Part shown: one piece after another, positions 1-9,164 of the stretch
Numbering within the stretch: position 1 is the stretch's first letter
Layout of the letters: each line of letters begins with the position of its first letter
From: Thermoproteota archaeon
GTDB lineage: Archaea > Korarchaeota > JAOZGF01 > JAOZFZ01
Length of the DNA stretch: 64,000 nt
NCBI GenBank assembly: GCA_027492035.1
Contig: JAOZFT010000007.1
Location: 1-64,000, forward strand
Reading direction: 5' to 3'
Made by a program: the position numbers and the translations under genes
Notes under the pieces: generated by a model
Database searches by the model: none
The model's input: only the letters and a program-made list of their open reading frames with translations
What the model was told of the DNA's origin: nothing

Positions 1-1173
1 TTAAAATTTGTCCCTGACAACCTTAACGAATACATTATGGACTACAGTAAACTTTACAAGTCTATTTTAAGGACAAGAGATCTAGAGGGGCACCTGCCTT
101 ACAGTGACTGGTTTAAACATCCCTTAACTGCTGTTTTTACATTGAAAGGGTGTCCTTTTAACTGTGTAACTTGTGGAGGATCCAGTTACTCCTTTAAAAA
201 CTTTTACTGTAGAAAGAAACCTGTTTTTAAAACAGCTGAACAATTGTTTAAAGAAATTAAAATAATAAGTGACTACACAGATTCCCCTATTTTTGTAGTT
301 GGGGATATAAGATTAGCAGGTGAAGAAAGACTTAACAAATTCCTTAAACTCATAAAATCAGAAAAAATAAATAATCTCCTAGTTTACGAACTTTTCTATC
401 CAGCCTCTGAAAAATTCATAAAGGAAATAACCAAAGCTTCTGAAGTTGGAATAGAGATAAGTCCTGAAAGCCACGAAGACAAAGTCAGGTTAAGTCAAGG
501 AAGAAATTACACAACCAAAGAACTTAAAAAATGCATAAAAAAGGCTTTAGAATCTGATGTAAAAAAATTCGACATTTTCTTCATGGCAGGATTGCCTCAG
601 CAAACAATTGATTCAGTTAAAGAAACGGTTTACTTCATTGAAAAATTAATCAAAGAAAATAAGGGTGATGAGAGAATTCACCCTTTCCTAGCTCCTCTTG
701 CCCCTTTCCTAGATCCTGGGAGCTTGGCTTTTGAAAACCCTCAAAAATACGGGTATAAAAGATTTTGTACAACATTGGAAGACCATGTAGAAGCTTTGCT
801 TAAGCCAAGCTGGAAATATTTCCTAAATTACGAAACGAAATGGATGTCAAGGAACGAAATAGTTGAGGCAACCTATGAAAGTGCATACCTTCTTAATGAA
901 GTAAAGTTAAAACATGGTTTAATAACCGAAAAAGAAGCTAGAGAGGTAGAGGATAGAATAAATCTATCCTACCAAATAATACGGGAAGTTGATAACATAC
1001 TCAAGGAAGGTGATTTAGAGAACCAGAAAGAGAAGTTGTCAACTTTATATGCAGAAATAAAAACAGATGAAGTAATTTGTCAAAAAGATGAACTTTGGCC
1101 TGACTACGTTTCCACAACCCAGCTGAAAATAGCTGCAGCTTTCATCAGGAAAAAATTAAAAGAAATACTTTAA
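1..1173 (+). CDS. Radical SAM protein, C-terminal part (5' end outside window)
   Basis: Radical S-adenosylmethionine enzyme of unknown substrate. The frame is open from base 1, so the gene starts upstream; an ATG at 37 is probably internal. The cluster-binding motif CPFNCVTC (CX3CX2C) lies about 40 residues after that ATG and is followed by a GGSS stretch, as expected for [4Fe-4S] and SAM binding. Later segments (SPESHEDKVR, FFMAGLPQQT) fit the TIM-barrel strands of B12-binding-type radical SAM proteins, in which a B12-like domain precedes the barrel; here that domain would lie off the left edge. It resembles the Ta0216-like archaeal group, an attribution made from memory of motif spacing. 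The reaction cannot be named. It converges on a small ORF on the other strand. Confidence 0.8.
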   Translation, partial: LKFVPDNLNEYIMDYSKLYKSILRTRDLEGHLPYSDWFKHPLTAVFTLKGCPFNCVTCGGSSYSFKNFYCRKKPVFKTAEQLFKEIKIISDYTDSPIFVVGDIRLAGEERLNKFLKLIKSEKINNLLVYELFYPASEKFIKEITKASEVGIEISPESHEDKVRLSQGRNYTTKELKKCIKKALESDVKKFDIFFMAGLPQQTIDSVKETVYFIEKLIKENKGDERIHPFLAPLAPFLDPGSLAFENPQKYGYKRFCTTLEDHVEALLKPSWKYFLNYETKWMSRNEIVEATYESAYLLNEVKLKHGLITEKEAREVEDRINLSYQIIREVDNILKEGDLENQKEKLSTLYAEIKTDEVICQKDELWPDYVSTTQLKIAAAFIRKKLKEIL

Positions 1174-1203
1174 GTGAAAACCTTTTGCAAAATTTTTGAG
1201 TTT

Positions 1204-1428
1204 TTAATGCATGGCTTTCCTTAACTTGAAAGGGTCGCAAGTATGGATTTCTTTCAACTTGTTAGATACGGTGAAAAGTAAATTTTCAATTTCATCTACA
1301 AATTTTTCATCTTTTAATTTTAGATACGTTCTCTCCATTTCCTCCTTAATTCGCGAAAGTTCTTCTTCATCTGTGGAAGAAAAAACTTTCTCCTTCCATA
1401 GCCTAATTTTATTCTCCATTTCCTCCAT
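1204..1428 (-). CDS. Small charged helical protein, unknown function
   Basis: A 74-residue product, rich in Glu and Lys, with heptad-like patterning from start to finish (LWKEKVF, EELSRIKEEMERTYLKLKDEK), so probably a helical hairpin or coiled coil. The overlapping plus-strand frame is Ser/Phe-rich and looks like its shadow. It ends 31 bases from the stop of the radical SAM gene, tail to tail. I do not recognise a family; the composition supports a real protein but no function. Confidence 0.5.
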   Translation of the reverse strand: MEEMENKIRLWKEKVFSSTDEEELSRIKEEMERTYLKLKDEKFVDEIENLLFTVSNKLKEIHTCDPFKLRKAMH

Positions 1429-1737
1429 TTCGTCAGCCTCAAGGGTTTATTTAATAAACACTTTTATTTTAAAAATACACCCTCTGTCAAAAATGAAGCA
1501 ACACAGGTTACGTTGCTAGGCTGTTTAAGCAGGAAAACATGAGTTTGTATTCATAAACTTTTCTCATCATCCCTTCAGTTAAGTTAATGATTATAATAAG
1601 GTACTTTAACGACCATGCAACCATTTGTCTGGAAATTTAAAGGTAGTTGATGTTTCTCTGTTAACATTTTAACATGTAATGTAACCTTATGGATTTCCTT
1701 AGGGTAAAGGTTTATACTGCTTTTTAAAATAAGTGAG
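1429..1737. other. Intergenic stretch, no gene seen
   Basis: About 310 bases between the small helical ORF and the decayed vapC. It holds AT-rich sequence that could carry the promoter of the minus-strand small ORF (TTATTTAATAAA at about 1446-1457). A short inverted repeat lies at 1497-1517 (arms AGCAAC and GTTGCT, 9-base spacer). No open frame or RNA gene was recognised. Confidence 0.4.
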
Positions 1738-2169
1738 TCAAAATTTAAGTTGACGTGGATCTGATCATCTTATTCCTTTGACTGAACCATAAACTTTACC
1801 TGTTGAGACTATTATATGACCAGGGACACTGACACTTAAAGCTGAGCTGCATATATTGCATCAAAGATCGATGAAAAACCGTAGACATCTATGATATTGA
1901 GGGTAGTTAGGTAAATCATAGAATCAGGTTTAATGAATTTTATGTGTTTAATTGTAGCTATTTTAGCTTCATTAATTATGATAGTGTGTATTGGGACATA
2001 ATCTGAGAAAACATAATTATATTTCATGGAAAATCTCGGTAGAAGCATGCGTAGGAGGCAACCTTCCGTTTTCAACGGCTTCAATTATTGCTGTAGCTGT
2101 ATCCTTCAGCCAATCTTCTTTCTTTATATAAGCAATGAAAATATCAGATTCAAGCAGCAATTCATCCAC
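1738..2169 (-). pseudogene. vapC: Decayed VapC-type PIN-domain toxin
   Basis: Read on the minus strand, a PIN ribonuclease can be followed through three frames. Piece one begins at GTG 2169, overlapping the vapB stop, and reads VDELLLESDIFIAYIKK then HASTEIFHEI before a stop. Piece two continues one frame over with YVFSDYVPIHTIIINEAKIA and IYLTTLNIIDVYGFSSIFDA. Piece three reads ALSVSVPGHIIVSTGKVYG, then GIR, an in-frame TGA, and SDPRQLKF. In PIN proteins the late motif is usually STD; here it is STG, so an acidic active-site residue also appears lost. The total span (about 144 codons) matches a normal VapC. At least two frameshifts plus a stop make this a pseudogene unless the assembly is wrong. 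The partner antitoxin upstream is intact. Confidence 0.75.
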
Positions 2170-2398
2170 CTGCAGCTGCGCCATGTTTCCTTATTTTTGC
2201 AATTGCCTCTTGTTTAGCCTTTTTCTCAGCTCTTTCTTTCAGTTTTTCCTTTGAAACAGGGACTTTCACCTCAATTATCTTCTCCGGAATAGGTATTAAC
2301 AAAAAAGAAGTGCCGAAGGGAATCATTATAGCCTTCCTTCCTTTAAATGTTATTTCCTTCGGGATGTAGATCCTCCTTTGTGAGTCTATTTTTACCAC
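2162..2398 (-). CDS. vapB: AbrB/VapB-type antitoxin
   Basis: A 78-residue protein. Residues 1-45 form a swapped-hairpin AbrB/SpoVT fold (VKIDSQRRIYIPKEITF, then KAIMIPFGTSFLLIPIP), the DNA-binding half of many VapB antitoxins. The Lys/Glu-rich helical tail (KEKLKERAEKKAKQEAIAKI) is the usual toxin-binding region. The stop overlaps the GTG start of a PIN-domain toxin that has decayed, so this is now an antitoxin without a working partner in the window. It may still bind its own promoter (AT-rich upstream region, 2400-2460) or neutralise toxins from other loci; both are inference. Confidence 0.8.
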   Translation of the reverse strand: MVKIDSQRRIYIPKEITFKGRKAIMIPFGTSFLLIPIPEKIIEVKVPVSKEKLKERAEKKAKQEAIAKIRKHGAAAGG

Positions 2399-2583
2399 AG
2401 CCGATTTTTTATCAAAATAAAGATATTTTTGGGTAATATATAAAACTTTTTGGAAAACTCAAAAACTAGTGATTACTGTAAAGCATTGTAAATATTTAAG
2501 GGATCTGAAGTTGGGTCCTAAATAAGATTATATTGATTCAAAAAAAGGAGGAAAGGAAAGGTTTTTGTATAGGTTTAAGTTGT

Positions 2584-4251
2584 TCAGGTTGCTCTTTTCC
2601 TTAATTCCTCTTCTTTTAGTACTCTTCTCAAAACTTTACCAACCATAGATTTCGGAAGTTCTTCTCTGAACTCTATCTCTGTGGGTACTTTAAAAACTGC
2701 CATGTTTTCTCTGCAGTGTTTCTTTATGTCGTCAGCTGTTACTTTCCCTTTGTATGCCTCTTTTAAGACAATGAATGCTTTAACTGTTTCTCCACGGTAA
2801 GGGTGAGGGACACCTATCACTGCTGCTTCTTTCACAGCTGGATGCATATAAAGTACTTCTTCAACTTCTCTGGGCCAAACTTTTAACCCTGAAGCATCTA
2901 TCATGTCTTTCTTTCTGTCAACAATATAAAAATAGCCATCTTCATCAACTTTAGCAATGTCCCCTGTTAAAAGCCAACCATCCCTCAGGGCCTTTGCAGT
3001 TTCCTCAGGTTTGTTCCAGTAACCTTTCATTACTTGAGGGCCCTTAACAGCTAATTCTCCAACTTCACCAGGGGGCAATGTTTTCGTCCCTGTCTCTAAA
3101 TCAACGATTTTTGCATCTGTGTCAGGGAAAGGAATGCCGATGGAACCAGGCTTAACCTTTTTCATGTCATCTAATGGGTTACAGTGAGTCACGGGGCTTG
3201 CTTCAGTCAATCCATAACCTTCAACCAAGTTTCCTTTTGTTATTTCATTGAATTTATGCATAACAGCTTCTGGTAGGGGAGCAGCGCCTGAAATGCATCT
3301 CCTTATAGAAGTTAAATCGTACTTGGTTAATTCAGGTGAATTTAGGAGGGCGATGTAGATAGTTGGCACTCCAGGAAAAATTGTTACTTTATATTTTTCG
3401 ATTGCCTTGAGTACTGTCTTCACTTCAAACCTTGGATAAAGAATTTGAGTGGCTCCAGCCAGTATCCCTGTGTTCATGTCTACTGTTAACCCGTAAACAT
3501 GGAAAAAGGGAAGAACAGAAAGAATTATGTCATTTTCCTTAACAGGCATCCAGTTTTTGGCTTGGTAAGCATTGGTTAAAAGGTTGAAATGAGTCAACAT
3601 AGCCCCTTTAGGTATTCCAGTTGTCCCTCCAGTATAGAGAAGAATAGCTATGTCTTCTTTAGGTTTAATTTTTACTTCAGGTGATTTTGGTGGATATTTC
3701 CTCAGTAATTCTATGAAATCAATTGTTCCTGGGTGATGAATTTTCTTTATCCCCTTGAAAGAAGCCAAGAAACCTATTAAACTGGGCATGTAATCCTTTA
3801 AACTCGTAGTTATTACTTTTTCAACCTTTGTTTTCCCTCTTATTTTTTCAAAGTTTTTGTAAAGCATGTCTAAAGCAACAATAACACTTGCCTCTGAGTC
3901 AGTTAACAAATACTCAAGCTCTCTAGCTTTGTACATGGGGTTACATAAAGTTATGTGCGCCCCTGTTTTTAGGGCACCGAAGAAAGCAATAACAAATTGG
4001 GGCATGTTAGGCAAGTAAACAGCTACACAATCCCCCTTCCCTACTCCCATGTCAGTAAGAGCAGCTGCAAATTTGTCAGAAGCTATTTCTAACTGTTTAA
4101 AAGTTAACTTTTTCCCATAAAAAACCAAGGCTGTTTTATTCGGAAACTTGGAAGCAGAGTTATCAAGAATATGGAACAAAGGAACTTCAGGGTAATCTAT
4201 TGACTTCGGGGTTTCAGCAGGCCAAAATTTAAACCAGGGTTTCTCTTCCAT
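2584..4251 (-). CDS. Acyl-CoA synthetase (AMP-forming, long-chain fatty acid-CoA ligase type)
   Basis: A cytoplasmic ANL-superfamily enzyme that activates a carboxylic acid with ATP and then forms the CoA thioester. All core motifs are present in 555 residues: the P-loop-like LLYTGGTTGIPKG near residue 210, GYGLTEASPVTH near 345, the hinge region GDIAKVDEDGYFYIVDRKKDMID near 435-455, and the C-terminal catalytic-lysine motif PKSMVGKVLRR near 535. Length and motif wording are typical of FadD-like ligases, so a medium- or long-chain fatty acid is likely, though specificity cannot be read. A ribosome-binding site GGGAGAT lies 6 bases before the ATG. It is divergent from an Lrp-type regulator, with an inverted repeat at 4317-4337 between them, so regulation by that protein is plausible. 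Confidence 0.9.
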   Translation of the reverse strand: MEEKPWFKFWPAETPKSIDYPEVPLFHILDNSASKFPNKTALVFYGKKLTFKQLEIASDKFAAALTDMGVGKGDCVAVYLPNMPQFVIAFFGALKTGAHITLCNPMYKARELEYLLTDSEASVIVALDMLYKNFEKIRGKTKVEKVITTSLKDYMPSLIGFLASFKGIKKIHHPGTIDFIELLRKYPPKSPEVKIKPKEDIAILLYTGGTTGIPKGAMLTHFNLLTNAYQAKNWMPVKENDIILSVLPFFHVYGLTVDMNTGILAGATQILYPRFEVKTVLKAIEKYKVTIFPGVPTIYIALLNSPELTKYDLTSIRRCISGAAPLPEAVMHKFNEITKGNLVEGYGLTEASPVTHCNPLDDMKKVKPGSIGIPFPDTDAKIVDLETGTKTLPPGEVGELAVKGPQVMKGYWNKPEETAKALRDGWLLTGDIAKVDEDGYFYIVDRKKDMIDASGLKVWPREVEEVLYMHPAVKEAAVIGVPHPYRGETVKAFIVLKEAYKGKVTADDIKKHCRENMAVFKVPTEIEFREELPKSMVGKVLRRVLKEEELRKRAT

Positions 4252-4316
4252 AGAAGCATCTCCCTTAAAAAGGTTTCAAATAAAAGTTAAAAAGATAAAT
4301 TATTCTTTAAAAATAT

Positions 4317-4337
4317 TTAAGCTATTTTGCAGCTTAA
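4317..4337. promoter_or_regulatory. Operator-like inverted repeat in divergent promoter region
   Basis: Perfect 7-base arms TTAAGCT and AGCTTAA flank a 7-base spacer. The site sits between the divergent acyl-CoA ligase and Lrp-type genes and overlaps an AT-rich TATA-like stretch on the ligase side. Dyads of this size are usual for Lrp/AsnC dimers; binding is not shown. Confidence 0.4.
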
Positions 4338-4536
4338 GAATGGGAAGGTTTAAAGGGAGGCGTGAATATTAAAAAAGAGCTCTGGTTCAAAGTCTCTATG
4401 TCCTTGCAAAAACCTTTACAAATAGTAAAAAATCCTATTTATACCTTTCAAAAATGAATAAATTTTTAATTGAAAAAAGACTCTTTTTTTGAAGTATCTC
4501 TCATTCACTGTAAAAATTATTTAAGGAGGGGAAGCA

Positions 4537-4995
4537 ATGGATTATAAACTAGATGAACTGGATAAAAAAATTTTGAGAATGCTTGAAAAGGATTGTAGAA
4601 CTCCCTTAGAGGAAATAGCTAAAGAAATAGGTACTTCTAAATCCACAGTATATTACAGAGTAAAAAAACTAGAAAGCCAAGGGGTTATCAAAGGATGCTT
4701 CGCGTTTTTAGATGCTGAAAAAGTAAACAGAGACTATGTCACAATAACCTTCATAAGAGCCAAGTACGGCCCCGGCTATCATGAGAAGGTTGGTAAAAAA
4801 CTATCAGAAATAGAAGGAGTATGGGCTGTGTATTACATTTTCGGAGAAATTGATTTCATAATTTTAATGAGGTCAAATAACAGGGAAGACTACTTAAAGA
4901 AACTGGAGAAAATAATGAACATGAAGGAAATAGAAAGGACAAGCACTCAAATAGTAGCAAAAACCTACAAAGAAGATCCAAGAGTAGAGCTCTAA
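4537..4995 (+). CDS. Lrp/AsnC-family transcriptional regulator
   Basis: A 152-residue DNA-binding regulator of the feast/famine type. Residues 1-55 are the winged helix (LDELDKKILRMLEKDCRTPL, then IAKEIGTSKSTVYYRVKKLE); residues 65-145 form the RAM ligand-binding and oligomerisation domain (FIRAKYGPGYHEKVGKKL, IDFIILMRS). A strong ribosome-binding site GGAGGGG lies just before the ATG. A TATA-like TATTTATA at about 4433-4440 could be its promoter. It is divergent from the acyl-CoA ligase and upstream of ilvD, both plausible targets for an amino-acid- or acyl-responsive regulator. Confidence 0.9.
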   Translation: MDYKLDELDKKILRMLEKDCRTPLEEIAKEIGTSKSTVYYRVKKLESQGVIKGCFAFLDAEKVNRDYVTITFIRAKYGPGYHEKVGKKLSEIEGVWAVYYIFGEIDFIILMRSNNREDYLKKLEKIMNMKEIERTSTQIVAKTYKEDPRVEL

Positions 4996-5494
4996 ACTCA
5001 AAAAACTAAGTAAGCGATACAAAAGCTCAATATTTGTTCAAACTGGAAGTTGATTTTCTATTTTCTAGAAAAATTTACAGGTTTAACAATTCTGGGGGGG
5101 CATGAAGAAAACAATTAAAAGAGAAACTAGACAGAAAAGATTTACCCTCAAAGAGTAATACTTTCTTAAGAATAAGGAAAGGCTTTTTATTAAAATAGAA
5201 GCAGTTAAATTCCATATTAAAAAATAAAAAATGCAGTAGTCTATTTTATAGAAAAATACAAGAGAGAGAACGGAAAAGTTTAGAGTTGCGAATATAAGGA
5301 ACATTTAGTGAAACTTCAAGAATAATTAAGAGGGTTGATTTCCGAAAAACACCTCCTCTAACCAGGCTACTTCTTTGCACGTGTCTCTTCCCTTCTTTTC
5401 TAAAAATTTTTAAACGGTGACTTTACTTACTACATACTTTTCCTAAAAAATTTTTAGGGGGACTAAAAGGTAAAATAAAAACTTGGTGGGTCGA
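4996..5494. other. Intergenic region upstream of ilvD
   Basis: About 500 AT-rich bases. A minus-strand open frame at 5083-5304 encodes mostly Phe, Leu and Tyr and is judged spurious. The last 100 bases hold two AT-rich palindromic elements, TAAAAATTTTTA near 5401 and a longer one at 5442-5458, likely the promoter and operator zone for ilvD. Nothing else was recognised. Confidence 0.4.
5442..5458. promoter_or_regulatory. Palindrome upstream of ilvD
   Basis: Arms CCTAAAAA and TTTTTAGG around a single central A, 36 bases before the preferred ilvD start. It belongs to a set of similar CTAAAA/TTTTAG dyads found in other intergenic regions of this window. Its position fits an operator or core promoter overlap. 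Confidence 0.4.
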
Positions 5495-7162
5495 ATGAAA
5501 AAATTCAGGAGTGTGATTGTCCGTGAAGGAGTTGAGAAAGCCCCCCACAGGTCTCTTTTTAAGGCAGTGGGGTTGTCAGAGGAAGATCTAAACAAGCCTT
5601 TGATAGCAGTGGTTAATTCTTGGAATGAAATAGTGCCTGGGCATATTCATTTAGACAAAATTGCGAGTTTTGTGAAAAAGGGAATTAAAGAAGCTGGAGG
5701 AACCCCTTTAGAGTTTAACACAATAGCTATTTGTGACGGAATAGCCATGGGGCATAAAGGAATGCTTTATTCCCTCCCCAGTAGAGAATTAATTGCCGCT
5801 TCTGTTGAATCAATGATTCAGGCCCACATGTTCGATGCAATGGTTTTAATTGCTTCTTGCGACAAAATCTTGCCAGGAATGATGATGGCAGCAGCGAGAA
5901 TTAACATTCCCACTGTTTTCGTTACAGGTGGAAACATGCTTCCAGGCATCTATAAAGGAGAAAAAGTAGGTGTAAGCAGTGTTTTTGAGGCTGTGAGCCT
6001 AGTTAAAGCAGGTAAAATGTCTCTAAATGAAATCAAAGAACTTGAGAGTTTTGCTTGTCCAGGAGCTGGTTCTTGTTCAGGTATGTACACTGCTAACACA
6101 GTTTCATGTTTAATAGAAGCTTTAGGAATGTCTCTACCATACTGCGGCGCAACTCCTGCAGTTAATGCTTTAAAATACAGGTTGGCGGAGGAAAGTGGAA
6201 GAAAAGTGGTTGAACTTTTAGAAAGAAACATTAAACCCTCCGATATCTTAACAGACGAGGCTTTTGAAAATGCAGTAAGGGTTGACATGGCCCTGGGAGG
6301 ATCCACAAACTCTGTTTTGCATTTAATGGCAATAGCTCACGAAACCGGTGTGAAACTGCCTCTTGAAAAATTTGATGAATTAAGCAGAGAAACACCTCAC
6401 CTTTGCAACATGAACCCTGCAGGCCCCTATTTCTTGTCTGATTTGTTTGAAGCCGGAGGCGTACCTGCGTTAATGAAGGAGCTTAAACCTTTACTTAACT
6501 TGAATGTTTTAACAGTCACCGGCAAAACCCTGAAAGAAAACATTGAAAAAGCCAAAGTACTTAACAGAGGCGTCATAAAACCCTTAAACAACCCTTTGCA
6601 TAAAGAAGGCGGAATAGCTATTTTAAAAGGCAACTTAGCCCCTGAAGGAGCGGTTGTGAAACAATCAGCAGTTGATGCTTCAATGCTTAAATTTGTAGGG
6701 GAAGCTAAAGTTTTTAATAGTGAAGAAGAAGCTGTGGAGGCTGTGCTGAACAAAAAGGTGGAAAGCGGCCAAGTTGTTGTAATAAGATTTGAAGGACCCA
6801 AGGGAGGGCCTGGGATGCGTGAAATGTTGACAGTAACTTCTGCAATCATAGGGATGGGTCTAAGTAAATCTGTAGCCTTAATTACAGATGGAAGATTTTC
6901 AGGAGCTACTAGAGGACCTGCGATTGGCCATGTTTCACCTGAAGCCGCTGAAGGTGGTCCTATAGCATTAGTTGAGGACGGGGATAAAATAAAAATAGAC
7001 ATTCCTAAAAGGACACTTACTCTCGCTGTAGAAGAAAAGGTTTTAAAGGAGAGATTGAATGGGTGGAAACCTCCAAAACCCAAAGTAAGAAGAGGATATC
7101 TTTACTGGTATTCAAAAATTGCTGGTTCAGCTTCTAAAGGGGCTATTTGGAAAAAAATTTAA
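5495..7162 (+). CDS. ilvD: Dihydroxy-acid dehydratase
   Basis: Converts 2,3-dihydroxy-isovalerate and 2,3-dihydroxy-3-methylvalerate to the 2-oxo acids in valine, isoleucine and CoA-precursor synthesis; a cytoplasmic Fe-S enzyme. The three cluster cysteine segments are visible: [23 protein letters not shown] and [15 protein letters not shown]. The C-terminal swivel domain contains [14 protein letters not shown] and [20 protein letters not shown] with the catalytic serine region. Length (555 residues from this start) is standard. The frame also allows TTG 5483 and GTG 5486, but GGTGGG at 5485-5490 is placed as the ribosome-binding site for ATG 5495. It stands alone, downstream of an Lrp-type gene. 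Confidence 0.93.
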   Translation: MKKFRSVIVREGVEKAPHRSLFKAVGLSEEDLNKPLIAVVNSWNEIVPGHIHLDKIASFVKKGIKEAGGTPLEFNTIAICDGIAMGHKGMLYSLPSRELIAASVESMIQAHMFDAMVLIASCDKILPGMMMAAARINIPTVFVTGGNMLPGIYKGEKVGVSSVFEAVSLVKAGKMSLNEIKELESFACPGAGSCSGMYTANTVSCLIEALGMSLPYCGATPAVNALKYRLAEESGRKVVELLERNIKPSDILTDEAFENAVRVDMALGGSTNSVLHLMAIAHETGVKLPLEKFDELSRETPHLCNMNPAGPYFLSDLFEAGGVPALMKELKPLLNLNVLTVTGKTLKENIEKAKVLNRGVIKPLNNPLHKEGGIAILKGNLAPEGAVVKQSAVDASMLKFVGEAKVFNSEEEAVEAVLNKKVESGQVVVIRFEGPKGGPGMREMLTVTSAIIGMGLSKSVALITDGRFSGATRGPAIGHVSPEAAEGGPIALVEDGDKIKIDIPKRTLTLAVEEKVLKERLNGWKPPKPKVRRGYLYWYSKIAGSASKGAIWKKI

Positions 7163-7367
7163 AGAAAGAGGAATGGGTCATTTGGTAAACTTTAACATCC
7201 AAACTTTTAGAGAAACCCTTGTAAAGATTGCCTCTATACCTCTAATAACTCTTTAAAATTGCTGCAACTTTAGTTACAACCCTCATAAACATGTACTTTC
7301 TCTATGTTTTTTAAAAAGTTCTTTGAAGCATCGTTAAAAATATACCCTTTTACACATAAATCTTGCT

Positions 7368-8267
7368 ATGCATTTTAACTCTGTCTCCGCCGGAATATTT
7401 AAACAAGAAAAACGTTTCTATGAGGGGGAAAGGGGTGAATTTTTGCTAAGTTCAAGTTCTAAAATTAATCTTTTGAAAAATTTCATCCATGAAAAAGGGA
7501 GAAACGGTGTAGTTATTGCTTTTTCAGGAGGAGTGGATAGCTCCACCCTCGCTAAATTATCTTACGATGTGTTAAAAGAAAAAGCTGTTGCAGTAACAAT
7601 TGATTCCCCCGTTTATTCAAGGCATGAAATTTCACAAGCTGTGAAAATAGCTAAACAAATAGGTATAAAACATTACTTGGTTAAAGCAAATGAACTAGAA
7701 GACAAAAATTTTGTTTTAAATAATTTAAACAGGTGCTACATCTGCAAGAAGAACTTGATTTTTCAATTGAAAAAATTTGCTGCAAAAATAAATTTCAAAG
7801 TAATTTTTGAAGGTACAAACGCTAGTGAACTAAAGGGACATAGGCCAGGATATAGGGCTGTCCAGGAAGAGAGGGGAGTATATAGTCCATGGGCAGAATT
7901 CAACTTCACCAAAGAAGAAATAAGGGAAATAGCTAAAAGACTGAAACTTGCAAATTACTCTAAGCCTCCAAATGCATGTTTAGCTTCAAGGATACCTTTT
8001 GGTCAAAAAATAACTTTAGAAAAGCTTAAAAGAATTGAAGAAGCAGAAAACTACATCAAAAAACTTACAAAAGTTAAATTGGTTAGAGTCAGGGACCATA
8101 ATGGCTTAGCAAGAATAGAAGTAGGTAAAAACGAAAAAACAAAGCTTTTAGATCCAGAAATTATAGAAAAGATAAATTGGAAACTGAAACAAGTAGGGTT
8201 CAAATTTGTTACTTTAGATCTAGAGGGTTACCGGACTGGAAGCTTATTGGAGGGAAGAGATAAATAA
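7368..8267 (+). CDS. larE: LarE-like ATP-dependent sacrificial sulfur transferase (PP-loop)
   Basis: A PP-loop ATP pyrophosphatase of the LarE/ExsB-like family. LarE adenylates and sulfurises a nicotinate-derived cofactor for the nickel-pincer nucleotide of lactate racemase-like enzymes. Seen: SGGVDSS at residues 53-59, RCYICKK with Cys123 and Cys126, EGTNASELKGHRPG, and ACLASRIPFG with Cys204, the type of site where LarE gives up its sulfur. The three cysteines could alternatively hold a [4Fe-4S] cluster. The start is uncertain: the first 25 residues look unconserved, and TTG 7443 has a GGGGTG site 6 bases before it, whereas ATG 7368 would be leaderless behind a TATA-like AAAAATATAC near 7336. 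No larA, larB or larC lies in the window, so the exact acceptor is unknown. Confidence 0.8.
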   Translation: MHFNSVSAGIFKQEKRFYEGERGEFLLSSSSKINLLKNFIHEKGRNGVVIAFSGGVDSSTLAKLSYDVLKEKAVAVTIDSPVYSRHEISQAVKIAKQIGIKHYLVKANELEDKNFVLNNLNRCYICKKNLIFQLKKFAAKINFKVIFEGTNASELKGHRPGYRAVQEERGVYSPWAEFNFTKEEIREIAKRLKLANYSKPPNACLASRIPFGQKITLEKLKRIEEAENYIKKLTKVKLVRVRDHNGLARIEVGKNEKTKLLDPEIIEKINWKLKQVGFKFVTLDLEGYRTGSLLEGRDK

Positions 8268-8433
8268 GAATGTATTCTTAAACTTTTCAAGTGTTTCCTG
8301 AAAAGAAAAACATCACTTGTTAATAATTTAAATTTTAGTTTTTCTCAAAATATTTTTCACAGAAAACTTTGAAGGTGGTTTGTTTTTAAAAGGTAACGTT
8401 TCTGGATTAATTAATCAAAATAAGGGGTGGGAT

Positions 8434-8679
8434 ATGATTGAAACAGTCCTTTTCGTTTTAGGTTTCTTGCTTATATTCATAGGTACAATTGTGATTCTGA
8501 TTTCTCTACTTTCTGGAAGCTGGAAAATCGGGGGAAAAGGGAAAGTGAAAGGAGGGGGGGTGGTTCTTATAGGTCCTATCCCAATTATTTTTGGAGACAA
8601 AGAAAGCTTGAAATTGGTTATTGTGTTAGCTTTCATCTTAACAATTACTCTTTTCCTTTTTTACCTCTGGTCGAGGTGA
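8434..8679 (+). CDS. Small membrane protein of the TIGR00304/DUF131 type
   Basis: An 81-residue archaeal membrane protein with two helices (residues 4-27 and about 58-78) separated by a loop carrying GGVVLIGPIPIIFGD, the signature of the small DUF131 family; its function is unknown. The longer frame from 8380 is rejected because GGGGTGGG sits immediately before ATG 8434. The stop overlaps the GTG of the next gene (GTGA), so the two are co-transcribed and probably work together in the membrane. Confidence 0.75.
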   Translation: MIETVLFVLGFLLIFIGTIVILISLLSGSWKIGGKGKVKGGGVVLIGPIPIIFGDKESLKLVIVLAFILTITLFLFYLWSR

Positions 8680-9125
8680 AAAACTTGCCCGTGACCTACT
8701 GCGAAATCTGTGGAAAATATCCAGCTAAATATGTCTGCCAAAACTGCGGAGCCAGAGTTTGCACATTCGATTTCAATAAAGAGACAGGCTTATGCAGTAA
8801 ATGTTTAAAAGAAGTGAAACTAAAGGAGAAACCGATTTCCTTAAACCAAGCCCCCTTTTTTACTTTTAACAAAGGGTTTATGCTAGGTTTTACTCTAGTA
8901 TTTATAGGTTTCATCTTGATCATGTTTTCTTTCCTCTTTACAAGCCTTAAACTGTCTGTTAACAAAACAGGTGAAGTAGGAATATTTATCTTCCCCTTTT
9001 TCTTTTTTACAGGCACTAAAGGACCTTTAACTACTTTACTCCTTATACTAACTCTGGCACTCTTCCTGGTTTTTCTAATTATCCCTTTCGTACTTTTTTA
9101 CCGTTCTTATCTAGGGAAAAACTAA
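8676..9125 (+). CDS. Zinc-finger membrane protein
   Basis: A 149-residue protein with an N-terminal cytoplasmic-type zinc finger holding four Cys pairs or near-pairs (CEICGK, CQNCGARVC, CSKCLKE, residues 9-45), similar in layout to HIT or B-box fingers, followed by two long hydrophobic helices (about 68-92 and 118-145) around a Phe-rich segment. It overlaps the upstream DUF131 gene by GTGA. A TTG at 8685 is an alternative start. The pairing with a DUF131 protein suggests a two-part membrane complex, but no activity can be assigned. Confidence 0.7.
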   Translation: MKNLPVTYCEICGKYPAKYVCQNCGARVCTFDFNKETGLCSKCLKEVKLKEKPISLNQAPFFTFNKGFMLGFTLVFIGFILIMFSFLFTSLKLSVNKTGEVGIFIFPFFFFTGTKGPLTTLLLILTLALFLVFLIIPFVLFYRSYLGKN

Positions 9126-9164
9126 ACTGTCAAGTAAACAACTTAAGCCTTCTTAGTTAAAGAG

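Noticed and set aside
5083-5304. 73-codon minus-strand Phe/Leu/Tyr-rich frame
   Set aside because: Composition is that of AT-rich non-coding DNA; no ribosome-binding site and no pattern of helices separated by polar loops.
6427-7083. Long minus-strand frame inside ilvD
   Set aside because: It lies wholly within a strongly supported ilvD and has Ser/Pro-rich shadow composition.
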